DNA of 64,000 nucleotides from an uncultured Spirochaetales bacterium (GTDB lineage Bacteria > Spirochaetota > Spirochaetia > Sphaerochaetales > Sphaerochaetaceae). The position numbers were made by a program, and so were the translations under genes. The DNA lies in NCBI GenBank assembly GCA_944390865.1, contig CALXRC010000004.1:50808-114807 (forward strand). The letters are read 5' to 3'. The notes beneath the pieces are model-generated. The model did no database searches and was not told the origin of the DNA. It saw only the letters and a program-made list of their open reading frames with translations. Position 1 is the stretch's first letter. Every line of letters starts with the position of its first letter. Shown here piece by piece: positions 44,770 through 52,327 of this stretch.

Positions 44770-45777
44770 ATGAGAGTGAGTTATGATGAGCTGAAGGAGC
44801 TATTCAACCAGATTCTCCTTCAGCGCGGTCTGTATGAGGATGATGCCGCGCTGCTTGCGAAGATTGTTGCCGACAACAGCCTTGACGGGGTCTATACACA
44901 CGGCGTCAACCGCTTTCCCCGTCTGGTATCGAATATAGAAGACGGCGTTGTAGACAGGAAGGCGAGGGCGGAATGCCTGAAGTCATTCGGCTCCTTTGAG
45001 TGCTGGACAGGGCATTTCGGCATCGGACCGATCAATGCCTACAGGGCAATGGAGAGAGCCTGTGAACTGGCAAAAGAAAACGGAATCGGACTTGTCGCCC
45101 TGGGCTGGAACAACCACTGGCTCCGCGGTTCGACATACGGCCTTCTGGCTGCAGAATCGGGCTGCATTGGAATCTGCTGGTCAAACACAAAACCCAATAT
45201 GCCTGCCTGGGGAGGCAGGGAGCCCCTGATCGGAAACAATCCGCTCATCATTGCTGTTCCCGAGCGCAGCGGAGCCCACTTTGTCTTTGATGCGGCCCTG
45301 AGCCAGTATTCCTACGGAAAGCTTGAAGAGTATCGCCTCAAGGGGCAGGAGCTTCCTTATTACGGAGGCTTTGATGATGAGGATGAGCTGACAAAGGATC
45401 CTGCGGTGATTGAGAAAAACGGCCGCATGCTTCCTATCGGCTACTGGAAGGGAAGCGGACTGTCCATTGCCCTTGATCTTGTGGCTTCCGTTCTCTCAAA
45501 CGGAGCAAGCGTGAAGGAAGTGGGTGAGCTTGAGAACGAACGGGGTCTGTCTCAGGTGATGATTGCCGCTGACCCGTCGCTGCTGCATTCCAGAGGTACT
45601 GTGGACAGCATAACTGCATCAGTGCTCGAAGGCATAACTTCTGCTTCAGGCATTGACGGCAGGCATCTGCGCTATCCCGGACAGCGTCTTGCAGCCGCAA
45701 GAAAGGAGAATCTGGAGCAGGGCATCCCTGTCATTGATTCAGTCTGGGAAAGAATCCTGGCGCTGAATAAGGGGTGA
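44770..45777 (+). CDS. dlgD: Malate/L-lactate dehydrogenase family, 2,3-diketo-L-gulonate reductase-like
   Basis: 335 aa. NAD(P)-dependent reductase of the type II MDH/LDH family. Its sequence runs closely parallel to DlgD/YiaK of the L-ascorbate/2,3-diketogulonate pathway: THGVNRFPR, NNHWLRGSTYGLLAAESG, IGNNPLIIAVP, PVIEKN-like AVIEKNGRMLPIGYWKGSG, and YPGQRLAAAR. The symbol is by similarity; other sugar-acid substrates are possible. GGTGG ribosome site. Confidence 0.8.
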   Translation: MRVSYDELKELFNQILLQRGLYEDDAALLAKIVADNSLDGVYTHGVNRFPRLVSNIEDGVVDRKARAECLKSFGSFECWTGHFGIGPINAYRAMERACELAKENGIGLVALGWNNHWLRGSTYGLLAAESGCIGICWSNTKPNMPAWGGREPLIGNNPLIIAVPERSGAHFVFDAALSQYSYGKLEEYRLKGQELPYYGGFDDEDELTKDPAVIEKNGRMLPIGYWKGSGLSIALDLVASVLSNGASVKEVGELENERGLSQVMIAADPSLLHSRGTVDSITASVLEGITSASGIDGRHLRYPGQRLAAARKENLEQGIPVIDSVWERILALNKG

Positions 45778-45886
45778 GCCTGGCTGCTCTCCTGCGGCAC
45801 TCTGGCTTCTTCAGCGGTCTGTCTGCGAAAAAAAATTCACACTTGTGCATTGCCAGGTAGTATAATGAAGGTCAAGGAGGAGATAA

Positions 45887-46531
45887 ATGGATAAATCGAA
45901 AGTCATCTATACCATCGGCCGCCAGTTTGGCAGCGGCGGAAGAAAGGTTGGCCGTACTCTGGCTGAGAAGCTCGGAATTCCATTTTATGACAAAGAGCTT
46001 CTGACTCTGGCGGCAAAGGACAGCGGACTGAGCGAAGCGCTCTTTCACAACGCAGATGAGAAACCGACCTCATCTCTTCTTTATTCTCTTGTCATGGGGA
46101 ACTATCCAATGAGCTCAGGAGCTCTCGGCTTCAACGAGATGCCGCTGAATGACCAGCTGTTCCTGATTCAGTCAAAGACAATCAAGAAGATCGCGGATCA
46201 GGGAAGCTGCGTGCTGATCGGACGCTGTGCCGACTATGTGCTGCGCGACAATCCGAATGTGATCTCAATCTTCATTCATGCCCCGCTTGAGGCCAGAGTG
46301 CACAGAGCGGTGAATGTATATGAAGTTCCTGCCGACAAGGCAGAGGACATCTGTCTCAAGAACGACAAGACAAGAGCCAACTTCTATAACTACTATTCAG
46401 ACAAGAAGTGGGGCATGTGCCGCACTTATGATCTTGCACTTGACAGTGCGATGCTTGGCATCAGCGGCTGTGTTGACCAGATCATAGCCTTCACTGAAAC
46501 AGCCTGCGCTCATAAGGGAGACGACATTTGA
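45887..46531 (+). CDS. Cytidylate kinase-like family protein
   Basis: 214 aa. P-loop GRQFGSGGRKVGRTLAEKLG (no canonical GKS/T), then IPFYDKELL and IGRCADYVLRDNPNVISIFI, the pattern of the cytidylate-kinase-like family rather than of the housekeeping CMP kinase at 54609. Its substrate is unknown. A perfect TATAAT (45861-45866) and GGAGG precede the gene. Confidence 0.85.
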   Translation: MDKSKVIYTIGRQFGSGGRKVGRTLAEKLGIPFYDKELLTLAAKDSGLSEALFHNADEKPTSSLLYSLVMGNYPMSSGALGFNEMPLNDQLFLIQSKTIKKIADQGSCVLIGRCADYVLRDNPNVISIFIHAPLEARVHRAVNVYEVPADKAEDICLKNDKTRANFYNYYSDKKWGMCRTYDLALDSAMLGISGCVDQIIAFTETACAHKGDDI

Positions 46532-46929
46532 CAGTCTTTGATACAGTGGATCAGCTGGAAAGCTATCTGTCTGCGTTTCCTTATCTGCAGCATGTGATTG
46601 ATATCCTTGACAGAAGCCTTCCCTGGGAAAAGGGGAACGGCTTCTATTCTTGTGAGGAGAACAGTGAGGTGACATACACAGTTTCTTCTGCAGTGAGCTC
46701 AGCTCACGGCTATGCCTTTGAGGTTGCGGAGGATTCTATGGCCGTCATTGTCACTCTGGAAGGGGAGCAGCTTGTCTCAAGCCCTGATTCATCCTCTGTG
46801 TTCGTGCTCAGTCCGGGCCGCTTCGTCATACTCGATCAGGGAACCTGGAAGCGGGGTGTTTCTCCAAATCTTCCCTCTGCCTTCTCTGACGTTGTCTTTC
46901 ATCTTCCTTCAAGACAGAAACAGGGCTGA
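46528..46929 (+). CDS. Hypothetical cupin-like small protein
   Basis: 133 aa from a TTG start that overlaps the previous stop (TTGA), with AGGGAG 8 bases upstream. Beta-rich with VFVLSPGRFVILDQGTWKRG, reminiscent of the PGD..I..G.WH turn of cupins and AllA/YhcH-like sugar-metabolism proteins, but the metal-binding His is absent. No firm family. Confidence 0.6.
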   Translation: MTVFDTVDQLESYLSAFPYLQHVIDILDRSLPWEKGNGFYSCEENSEVTYTVSSAVSSAHGYAFEVAEDSMAVIVTLEGEQLVSSPDSSSVFVLSPGRFVILDQGTWKRGVSPNLPSAFSDVVFHLPSRQKQG

Positions 46930-46942
46930 GGAATCAGCCCTG
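46921..46942. terminator. Bidirectional hairpin between convergent genes
   Basis: CAGGGCTGA-GGAA-TCAGCCCTG, which includes the stop of the plus-strand gene. T-runs are weak on both sides, so efficiency is uncertain. Confidence 0.6.
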
Positions 46943-46966
46943 CTTATCTGGTTTCTGGTTAAATTC

Positions 46967-48268
46967 TCACTGAGCAGCTTCTGTCTCAGAATTTGCAATG
47001 CCGATAAGCTCGATATCAAAGATGAGAAGGGCATTCGGCTCGACTGCCGTGCCTGCGCCGCTTTCGCCGTATCCCAGATCAGGATGGACGTAAGCGATCA
47101 CCTCTCCTCCGACCTGCATGTTCCTGACAGCTTCAGCAAATCCAGGGATGAGGCCTGAGAGACTGAACTGAGCGCCGTCAGCTGTCTCAAGCATGTTGCC
47201 GTCGATGTCGCGCAGCGTGTAGTTCACAATGACTGTGTCGCCGTCTGCGGGAACCGCTCCGTCTCCCTGCTGCACGACTTCATACTGAAGCCCGCTCTCA
47301 GTCTCGACAATGCCTTCAACACTCTTGTTTTCCGCAAGGAAGGCCTCTGCCTTCTGGAGGTTTTCAGCTGCAAGCGCCTCTATCTGCGCAGTGTAGTCGT
47401 CCACGAGCTGGGTGACGTAATCGTTGACAACGGTCTCTCTTGCTGAAGCGTCCATCAGAGGCTCAAGGCCGTACACAGCTGTCAGCGCTCCCTCTGTGAA
47501 TGAGACAGGATCAACCTGGATCATTGACACATAGTCCTGGACAGCCGTTGCGTAGCCATAGGCATAGCTGAAGCGCTGGCTCAGATCCTCAAAGTCTGTG
47601 ATCGCATAGATCTCATCCAGACTTGACGGGGCAGGGCCTGTTGACTCTGCAACATTGTTGTTGAAGATTGTGCTGATGTAGAGATCCACATCCTCTGCCA
47701 TGCTGGATACAGGAATGAGGGGCTCTGTGCCGTTGTAGAAGTCAAGAATGCCGCGGGCAAGATAGCTGCCGCGGAATGTCACGCCCTGATCAGCATAGCT
47801 GCTGAAAAGGTCATAGGCATAGGCGTAGCTGAAACGTGACTGCAGGTCTTCCTTGAGCGTGATATCCCACAGACTGCTCTCCTGTACGGCAGGTGCTCCC
47901 AGTCCCGGCTCTGCCCAGTCAAAGCTGTATGCGCCGAGAGAGACGCCGAGCGTGAGATCCCTGATCTCTGTCGGGAACATCTGGGCCGGAATGCTCATTG
48001 TTGCAATACCGTTGTCCTTAATGGCAAGGACAGAACCCTCATGAATCTGCTGGGCAGGAACGGAAAACACTGTCTCATCGCCGGCTGTATAGATGACTAC
48101 AGTTCCATCTGTGCGCTGTACTGTAAGGCGGAAATATCCATCATCTGTCGTTTCAACGCTCAGCACTTTGACAACAGTCTCATCAGAAGCGACTTCCTTC
48201 GCGCCTGCTGCAAAGAGGAGAGTTGAGACAAGAAGAAGGGTGATAATAGATAAAAGTCTTTTTCTCAT
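46967..48268 (-). CDS. Exported FKBP-type peptidyl-prolyl isomerase with duplicated N-terminal domain
   Basis: 433 aa; signal peptide MRKRLLSIITLLLVSTLLFAAGAK. The C-terminal FKBP domain (about 325-425) is intact: VVQQGDGAVPADGDTVIVNYT, LIPGFAEAVRNMQVGGE, YVHPDLGYGESGAG. Ahead of it are two Mip/FKBP_N-like helical segments with the same RFSYAYxY core (about 150-195 and 233-280), where the family normally has one. It likely acts as a periplasmic foldase. Confidence 0.85.
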   Translation of the reverse strand: MRKRLLSIITLLLVSTLLFAAGAKEVASDETVVKVLSVETTDDGYFRLTVQRTDGTVVIYTAGDETVFSVPAQQIHEGSVLAIKDNGIATMSIPAQMFPTEIRDLTLGVSLGAYSFDWAEPGLGAPAVQESSLWDITLKEDLQSRFSYAYAYDLFSSYADQGVTFRGSYLARGILDFYNGTEPLIPVSSMAEDVDLYISTIFNNNVAESTGPAPSSLDEIYAITDFEDLSQRFSYAYGYATAVQDYVSMIQVDPVSFTEGALTAVYGLEPLMDASARETVVNDYVTQLVDDYTAQIEALAAENLQKAEAFLAENKSVEGIVETESGLQYEVVQQGDGAVPADGDTVIVNYTLRDIDGNMLETADGAQFSLSGLIPGFAEAVRNMQVGGEVIAYVHPDLGYGESGAGTAVEPNALLIFDIELIGIANSETEAAQ

Positions 48269-48373
48269 GCCATATTCCTTTTTATTGATTATGGAGAAAG
48301 GTAGCCATTACTTTACACTCTCGTCAAGTTCAAACCATTTTCTTTTATCTCAACTTCCTGTAATCTTCACATC

Positions 48374-48880
48374 ATGGGTTTAGTTTTGGAAGACAGGCTT
48401 ACAGCTGAAGATGAGAGATTTCTTCTCCTGTGCAATGAAAAGGCTCTGCAGGCGCGTGAAAGCGGAAATCATCCTTTTGCCGCGCTGCTTGTGGATAAGG
48501 AGGGCAGGGTGCTGATGAGTTCTCACAATGAGTTCAGGACAGGAGGTTCCAGCTATCATGCTGAGACCCTGCTCACGCTGCGTGCGGCGAAGAAGTATTC
48601 CCCCGAGGTTCTGGCTGAGTGCACGCTGTATACAAATTTCGAGCCCTGCGTGATGTGCACAGGGGCTGTCTACTGGGCGAATATCGGAAGGATTGTATAT
48701 GGCGTCAGCGAGCGTGAGCTGCTCAGACTGACTGGAGACAATGAGGAAAACCCTACATTCAGCCTTTCCTGCCGCGATGTGATCAGAGCCGGCCAGAAGA
48801 CGCTTCATGTGGCTGGTCCGTCTGATAATGAAGAGCTTAAGGCAGTATTGCTGAAAGCTCATGAAGGATTCTGGACATGA
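48374..48880 (+). CDS. CDA-superfamily nucleoside/base deaminase
   Basis: 168 aa. Zinc site HAE (SYHAETLL) and PCVMCTGA, with catalytic Glu in HAE. Sequence around YTNFEPCVMCTGAVYWANIG and the C-terminal length fit guanine/nucleobase deaminases as much as tRNA adenosine deaminase TadA; the R/K-rich tRNA-binding helix of TadA is not obvious. Overlaps the MtnA-like gene, so a nucleobase in methylthioadenosine salvage is a plausible substrate. TGTAAT (48359-48364) lies 10 bases ahead of the ATG. Confidence 0.85.
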   Translation: MGLVLEDRLTAEDERFLLLCNEKALQARESGNHPFAALLVDKEGRVLMSSHNEFRTGGSSYHAETLLTLRAAKKYSPEVLAECTLYTNFEPCVMCTGAVYWANIGRIVYGVSERELLRLTGDNEENPTFSLSCRDVIRAGQKTLHVAGPSDNEELKAVLLKAHEGFWT

Positions 48881-49854
48881 ACATTGCACAGCTTCTTCCT
48901 TCCTGTCTTAGGCATGAGAACATCGCGAGAGTTGAGGACAAGGTCCTTCTTGTCGGAAACAGGCAGCTTCTGCCTTTCTGCAGGAAAGAGCATGTCTGCC
49001 GCTGTGCTGAAGACAGTGCTGAGGCAATAAGGTCAATGATCACTCAGGGCGGAGGACAGCTGGAGACGGCGCTGCAGACTCTGGTGCTTGAGGCCCGCCT
49101 GCACGGACGGGATCCGCAGCGTCTGGAGGCCGTGTGCACAATGCTCTCTCAGGCAAGGAAGACCAACTCGGCCGTGAAAAGAGAGCTTGATTTCCTGCGT
49201 CCTGTCATCCTTTCCCTTCCTGAAAAGGGCTTTGCCTGCAGCGTTGAGGAAATCGTGCAGGCACGTCTTGAGCACTATGACAGAATCTACCTCAGTCTTG
49301 CAGAAAGGGGCAGCAGGCTTATAAACGATGGAGACGGGATTCTCACGACCTGCTTTCCTGAGCATTCTTTCTTTCTCTCCCTTGCCCTTGCCCGCAGGGA
49401 CGGCAGGAAGTTTACAGTCTACAGCCAGGAGACGAGGCCCTATCTTCAGGGGGCTCATCTGACAGCTCCTTCTCTTGCTGAGATGGGTTACGATCACTAC
49501 CTCATCTGTGACAACATGACAGCTTCTGTCGTGAGGGAAAAAAGGGTCAGCATCTATCTTACGGCAAGCGACAGGGCGACAGGAAAAAGATGGGTGATCA
49601 ACAAGGTCGGCACTCTGCAGTCAGCCATTGTCTGCAGGGCTTCCGGCATCGGCTATTATGCTTTCAGCATGGGACTGGATGACAGTATTCCCGTGCTTGA
49701 CAGCTTTCCTGTTGAATACAGAAGCGCCGAAGAAGTGAAGAAGTGCCAGAATCAGGATATCACAGGCAAAGATGTCAGGGCTCTTTATCCTGCTTTTGAT
49801 ATCATAAGTCCTGAATACGTTACAGGAATCATTACGTCGGAGGGTGTGATTTGA
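48877..49854 (+). CDS. mtnA: MtnA-like methylthioribose-1-phosphate isomerase (eIF2B-alpha family)
   Basis: 325 aa, divergent. Family stretches: DGDGILTTC (active-site C159), VYSQETRPYLQGAHLTAPSL, YLICDNMTAS (D212), and SPEYVTGIITSEGV at the end. In the methionine salvage pathway the enzyme isomerises methylthioribose-1-phosphate made by MtnP, which is the next gene. The usual GADR..NG segment is altered (TASDRATGKRWVINKVGT), so a related ribose-phosphate substrate is possible. Confidence 0.8.
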   Translation: MNIAQLLPSCLRHENIARVEDKVLLVGNRQLLPFCRKEHVCRCAEDSAEAIRSMITQGGGQLETALQTLVLEARLHGRDPQRLEAVCTMLSQARKTNSAVKRELDFLRPVILSLPEKGFACSVEEIVQARLEHYDRIYLSLAERGSRLINDGDGILTTCFPEHSFFLSLALARRDGRKFTVYSQETRPYLQGAHLTAPSLAEMGYDHYLICDNMTASVVREKRVSIYLTASDRATGKRWVINKVGTLQSAIVCRASGIGYYAFSMGLDDSIPVLDSFPVEYRSAEEVKKCQNQDITGKDVRALYPAFDIISPEYVTGIITSEGVI

Positions 49855-50558
49855 ACGCGATTATCGGAGGAACGGGAATCGACAGGATTCTCTCAGGCAG
49901 CGAGCTGAGAACAGTGAAGACAAAGTACGGCGATGTTGATTACTACGCCCTGGATGGACTTGCAGTCATTGCGAGGCATAAGGCAGATCACAGTCTTGCT
50001 CCCAGCCGGATCAACTATAAGGCAAATATCCAGGCGCTCTGCGATCTTGGAGTGGAAAACGTGATCGGCATCTATGCAGTAGGCTCGATCACAAGCCGCC
50101 TGAGCCCCGGAAGCTTTGGAATCGTTGAGGATTTTCTTGACTTTTCCGGCCGCTCGCTGAGTTTCTGCGACGGAGTTGACGGGCCTCTGCGCCACACAGG
50201 CATGGTCAGGTGCTTCGACAAGCGGATCATGACAGATTTCGCAAAAACCCTTTATAAGGCAGGGGAGAAGGAGATCAGGAGCGGCATTGTCTATGTGACC
50301 ACCTCTGGGCCGCGGTTTGAAACCCCGGCAGAGATAAGGGCCTTCAGGAATCTGGGAGCAGATGTCGTGGGAATGACGCTGGGCACAGAGGCCTCTCTCA
50401 TCAGGGAAAAGGGACTTGGCTACTGTGCGCTTGCCTATTCCATCAACTGGGCAGCAGGCCTGGATGAGGAAGGTCTTTCATTCCTGGAGGATGAATCAGT
50501 CGAACGGCTTGGCAGAAAACTTCTTTCTTTCTGCATCGACACCCTTTCAACAAGATGA
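49851..50558 (+). CDS. mtnP: Methylthioadenosine/purine nucleoside phosphorylase (MtnP family)
   Basis: 235 aa PNP-superfamily enzyme. NAIIGGTGIDRI, phosphate site ARHKADHSLAPSRINYKANI, VVGMTLGTEASLIREKGLGY. MTA phosphorylases have TxxPE where this has TLGTEASL, so MTA, methylthioinosine or another purine nucleoside are all possible. Start is TTG overlapping the mtnA stop (TTGA), with GGAGG upstream. Third gene of the salvage set. Confidence 0.85.
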   Translation: MNAIIGGTGIDRILSGSELRTVKTKYGDVDYYALDGLAVIARHKADHSLAPSRINYKANIQALCDLGVENVIGIYAVGSITSRLSPGSFGIVEDFLDFSGRSLSFCDGVDGPLRHTGMVRCFDKRIMTDFAKTLYKAGEKEIRSGIVYVTTSGPRFETPAEIRAFRNLGADVVGMTLGTEASLIREKGLGYCALAYSINWAAGLDEEGLSFLEDESVERLGRKLLSFCIDTLSTR

Positions 50559-50572
50559 GCCTACAGCAGCTG

Positions 50573-50790
50573 TCAGTCTGAGAAGAGCCTGAGCCCTTGC
50601 AGCATTTTGTGAAAGCGGAACTCGTCAAAGGGCAGGTATTCGGCAATTGTCAGTCCTGAAATATATGAACTTGACTCAATTGCGCGGAGAATTTCAGACA
50701 GTTTGTCAATTGTCATCTTTCCGCCGCCGGAGCCGTCTCCTGCCAGGGCCTCATTCTCAGGTGAAAAAATTTGGCCCTGCGCATATTTTA
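50573..50790 (-). pseudogene. Remnant of an arginase/agmatinase-type ureohydrolase (C-terminal end)
   Basis: Minus-strand frame ending at TGA 50573-50575 reads GGGKMTIDKLSEILRAIESS then YISGLTIAEYLPFDEFRF and LQGLRLFSD, which resembles the last helix-strand-helix of ureohydrolases (GLT..E....I....I.GL.IAE..P.D). It lacks a start and the metal-binding parts, and its upstream part runs into the promoter of the next plus-strand gene. Either a decayed gene or a chance likeness. Confidence 0.5.
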
Positions 50791-50799
50791 CATTATAAT
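50771..50799 (+). promoter_or_regulatory. Promoter with predicted leaderless start
   Basis: TTGGCC (50771-50776), 17-base spacer, consensus TATAAT (50794-50799). The ATG at 50807 is the 8th base after the -10 box. Confidence 0.7.
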
Positions 50800-50806
50800 T
50801 ACACGT

Positions 50807-51376
50807 ATGTTTGACGATCTGAACAACTGGCTGAATGAAAACCCGGCTTTCTTCAGCGATGTTGAAAGCGAGACTGAGAGGCTGGGCTCTGCTTCCAGAA
50901 TAGCGCTGGCAGGAGCTTTCAGCCTGCCGCTTGCCCCTGTGCTGCTGGAAGGCCGGCTGGCAGAGAGTGTCGAGATAGTCTGCGATGATGAGACATATGA
51001 CTTCTGGTCTTCACTGCTGAATGACGCCCGGGTCTCAAGAGCCCGCATGCTCACCGGTCAGTTTGACCTGATCTATGCACCAATGTGCATCAACTACATG
51101 AACCAGAAAGATGTGGTTCCCTTCCTCTTTGACTGTCATGACTCACTTTCAGCTGGCGGAACGCTCATTCTTTCATTCCATGACAGCCTGCATCCTGATC
51201 CGGGGCAGGGAAGGCTGGTGCCTCTGTGGTTCTCTGAGCAGGAAGTGATGACAAAGTATTACACTCTGGAGGATGTCCTCAATGCTCTGGGAACAATAGG
51301 CTTCAGCATCCGGGATATCAGGGAAATTGAAGGTGAAGGGATTGTGCATGCTGTCAGCCTGAAGTGCTCACTCTGA
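50807..51376 (+). CDS. Putative class I methyltransferase-like protein
   Basis: 189 aa. Alternating strands and helices with LTGQFDLIYAPMCINYM followed by HDSLSAGGTLILSFHDSL, the post-motif layout of class I SAM methyltransferases, but the glycine-rich motif I is degenerate (ALAGAFSLPLAPVLLEG). May be inactive or unusual. Begins at ATG 50807 with no ribosome site. Confidence 0.55.
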   Translation: MFDDLNNWLNENPAFFSDVESETERLGSASRIALAGAFSLPLAPVLLEGRLAESVEIVCDDETYDFWSSLLNDARVSRARMLTGQFDLIYAPMCINYMNQKDVVPFLFDCHDSLSAGGTLILSFHDSLHPDPGQGRLVPLWFSEQEVMTKYYTLEDVLNALGTIGFSIRDIREIEGEGIVHAVSLKCSL

Positions 51377-51510
51377 TCATTTCAGGCTTCTGCAGCTGCA
51401 CTGCGGCGTCCTGCGCGCATTGTATAGATTATGTGTAGTTGACCTGAAGCCTCTTGAAATTACAGCCAGATTCCTTAGATTTTGTAAGTGAATTACGGAG
51501 GAGAAAGCTT

Positions 51511-51981
51511 ATGAGAAAAAGTACAATCGTTACTCTCATAGTTTCAGTGGCGCTGATCATTCTGAGTTTTATCTTTGTCGGTCTGGGAATCACCAGTTCC
51601 TACGATAGTTTTGAATACCATTTCGGACGGACACTGTATCTCCAGTCGTCTTATCTGAACTTCTCTCTTGAATCAAAGCTCCTTACAAGCTTCGGCTATA
51701 TGTTCCTTGTTCTGGGAATTGCAGGAATTTTCTTTTTTGCCTACCTGGCAATAAAGAACCCCAAGGACAGGGAAAGCGCAGCCAGAGACAAGGAGAGAAG
51801 GGAAGCCGAGAAGAAGGCCAGGACTGTTCACTATGAGCAGGTGCGGACTGAAGAGGCGAAAAAGCCGGAAGCTGCTCCTGTGCAGCCGGCAGAGCCGGCC
51901 CCTGAAGCAGAGAAAGCTCAGGAGAGCAGCGCCATGGAAGAAGCGCATGAGACAAAGCCTGAAGAAGAGGGCACGAAATAA
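51511..51981 (+). CDS. Hypothetical membrane protein with acidic Pro/Ala/Glu tail
   Basis: 156 aa. Two helices (about 7-28 and 62-82) flank a short extracytoplasmic loop; the C-terminal 75 residues are charged and low complexity (KKPEAAPVQPAEPAPEAEKA). Start chosen by GGAGGAG 8 bases upstream. Function unknown. Confidence 0.65.
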   Translation: MRKSTIVTLIVSVALIILSFIFVGLGITSSYDSFEYHFGRTLYLQSSYLNFSLESKLLTSFGYMFLVLGIAGIFFFAYLAIKNPKDRESAARDKERREAEKKARTVHYEQVRTEEAKKPEAAPVQPAEPAPEAEKAQESSAMEEAHETKPEEEGTK

Positions 51982-51990
51982 AGCTGCCGG

Positions 51991-52021
51991 CGCATCCTGA
52001 AACACAGGATGCGTTTTTTTC
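51991..52021 (+). terminator. Terminator of the 51511-51981 gene
   Basis: CGCATCCTG-AAACA-CAGGATGCG followed by eight T. Confidence 0.93.
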
Positions 52022-52097
52022 TGTGAAACATTGACATTATGCGAAATTAATGGCTAAATGACGGTTGCGCAAATTTATAACCTATAGGAGATAAAGA

Positions 52098-52262
52098 ATG
52101 TCCAAAGCTCACAGAGGTACTGGAATCAGAGAGCTTCATAATCACGGAAAGGCAACCTGCCCTGTCTGCAAGAGAGAAGCAGTGAAGTGTCTTTACGAAG
52201 TTGAAGTCGATGGTGCCAAGGTAAATGTCTGCAAGCCTTGCAACGCCAGGCTTAAGAAATAA
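52098..52262 (+). CDS. Small zinc-ribbon protein (54 aa)
   Basis: Begins MSKAHRGTGIRELHNHGKAT and carries CPVC and CKPC pairs 24 residues apart, a four-cysteine zinc ribbon; basic, so likely RNA- or ribosome-associated. Too short to be called by size alone, but it has GGAG 8 bases upstream, its own promoter (TTGACA 52031-52036) and its own terminator. I know of similar short proteins in spirochaetes but not of a function. Confidence 0.8.
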   Translation: MSKAHRGTGIRELHNHGKATCPVCKREAVKCLYEVEVDGAKVNVCKPCNARLKK

Positions 52263-52285
52263 GCCTGCAGCATAAAAGCAGATTG

Positions 52286-52317
52286 GCGGGGTTGTTCAGT
52301 AACTCCGCTTTTTTTAT
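52286..52317 (+). terminator. Terminator of the zinc-ribbon gene
   Basis: GCGGGGTT, loop, AACTCCGC, then seven T. The T-run is immediately followed by the -10 box of murC. Confidence 0.85.
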
Positions 52318-52320
52318 TAT
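52292..52320 (+). promoter_or_regulatory. murC promoter, predicted leaderless start, overlapping the preceding terminator
   Basis: Weak -35 TTGTTC (52292-52297), 17-base spacer, TATTAT (52315-52320). The ATG at 52328 is the 8th base after it. The -35 falls inside the loop of the upstream terminator. Confidence 0.5.
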
Positions 52321-52327
52321 TTAATAT

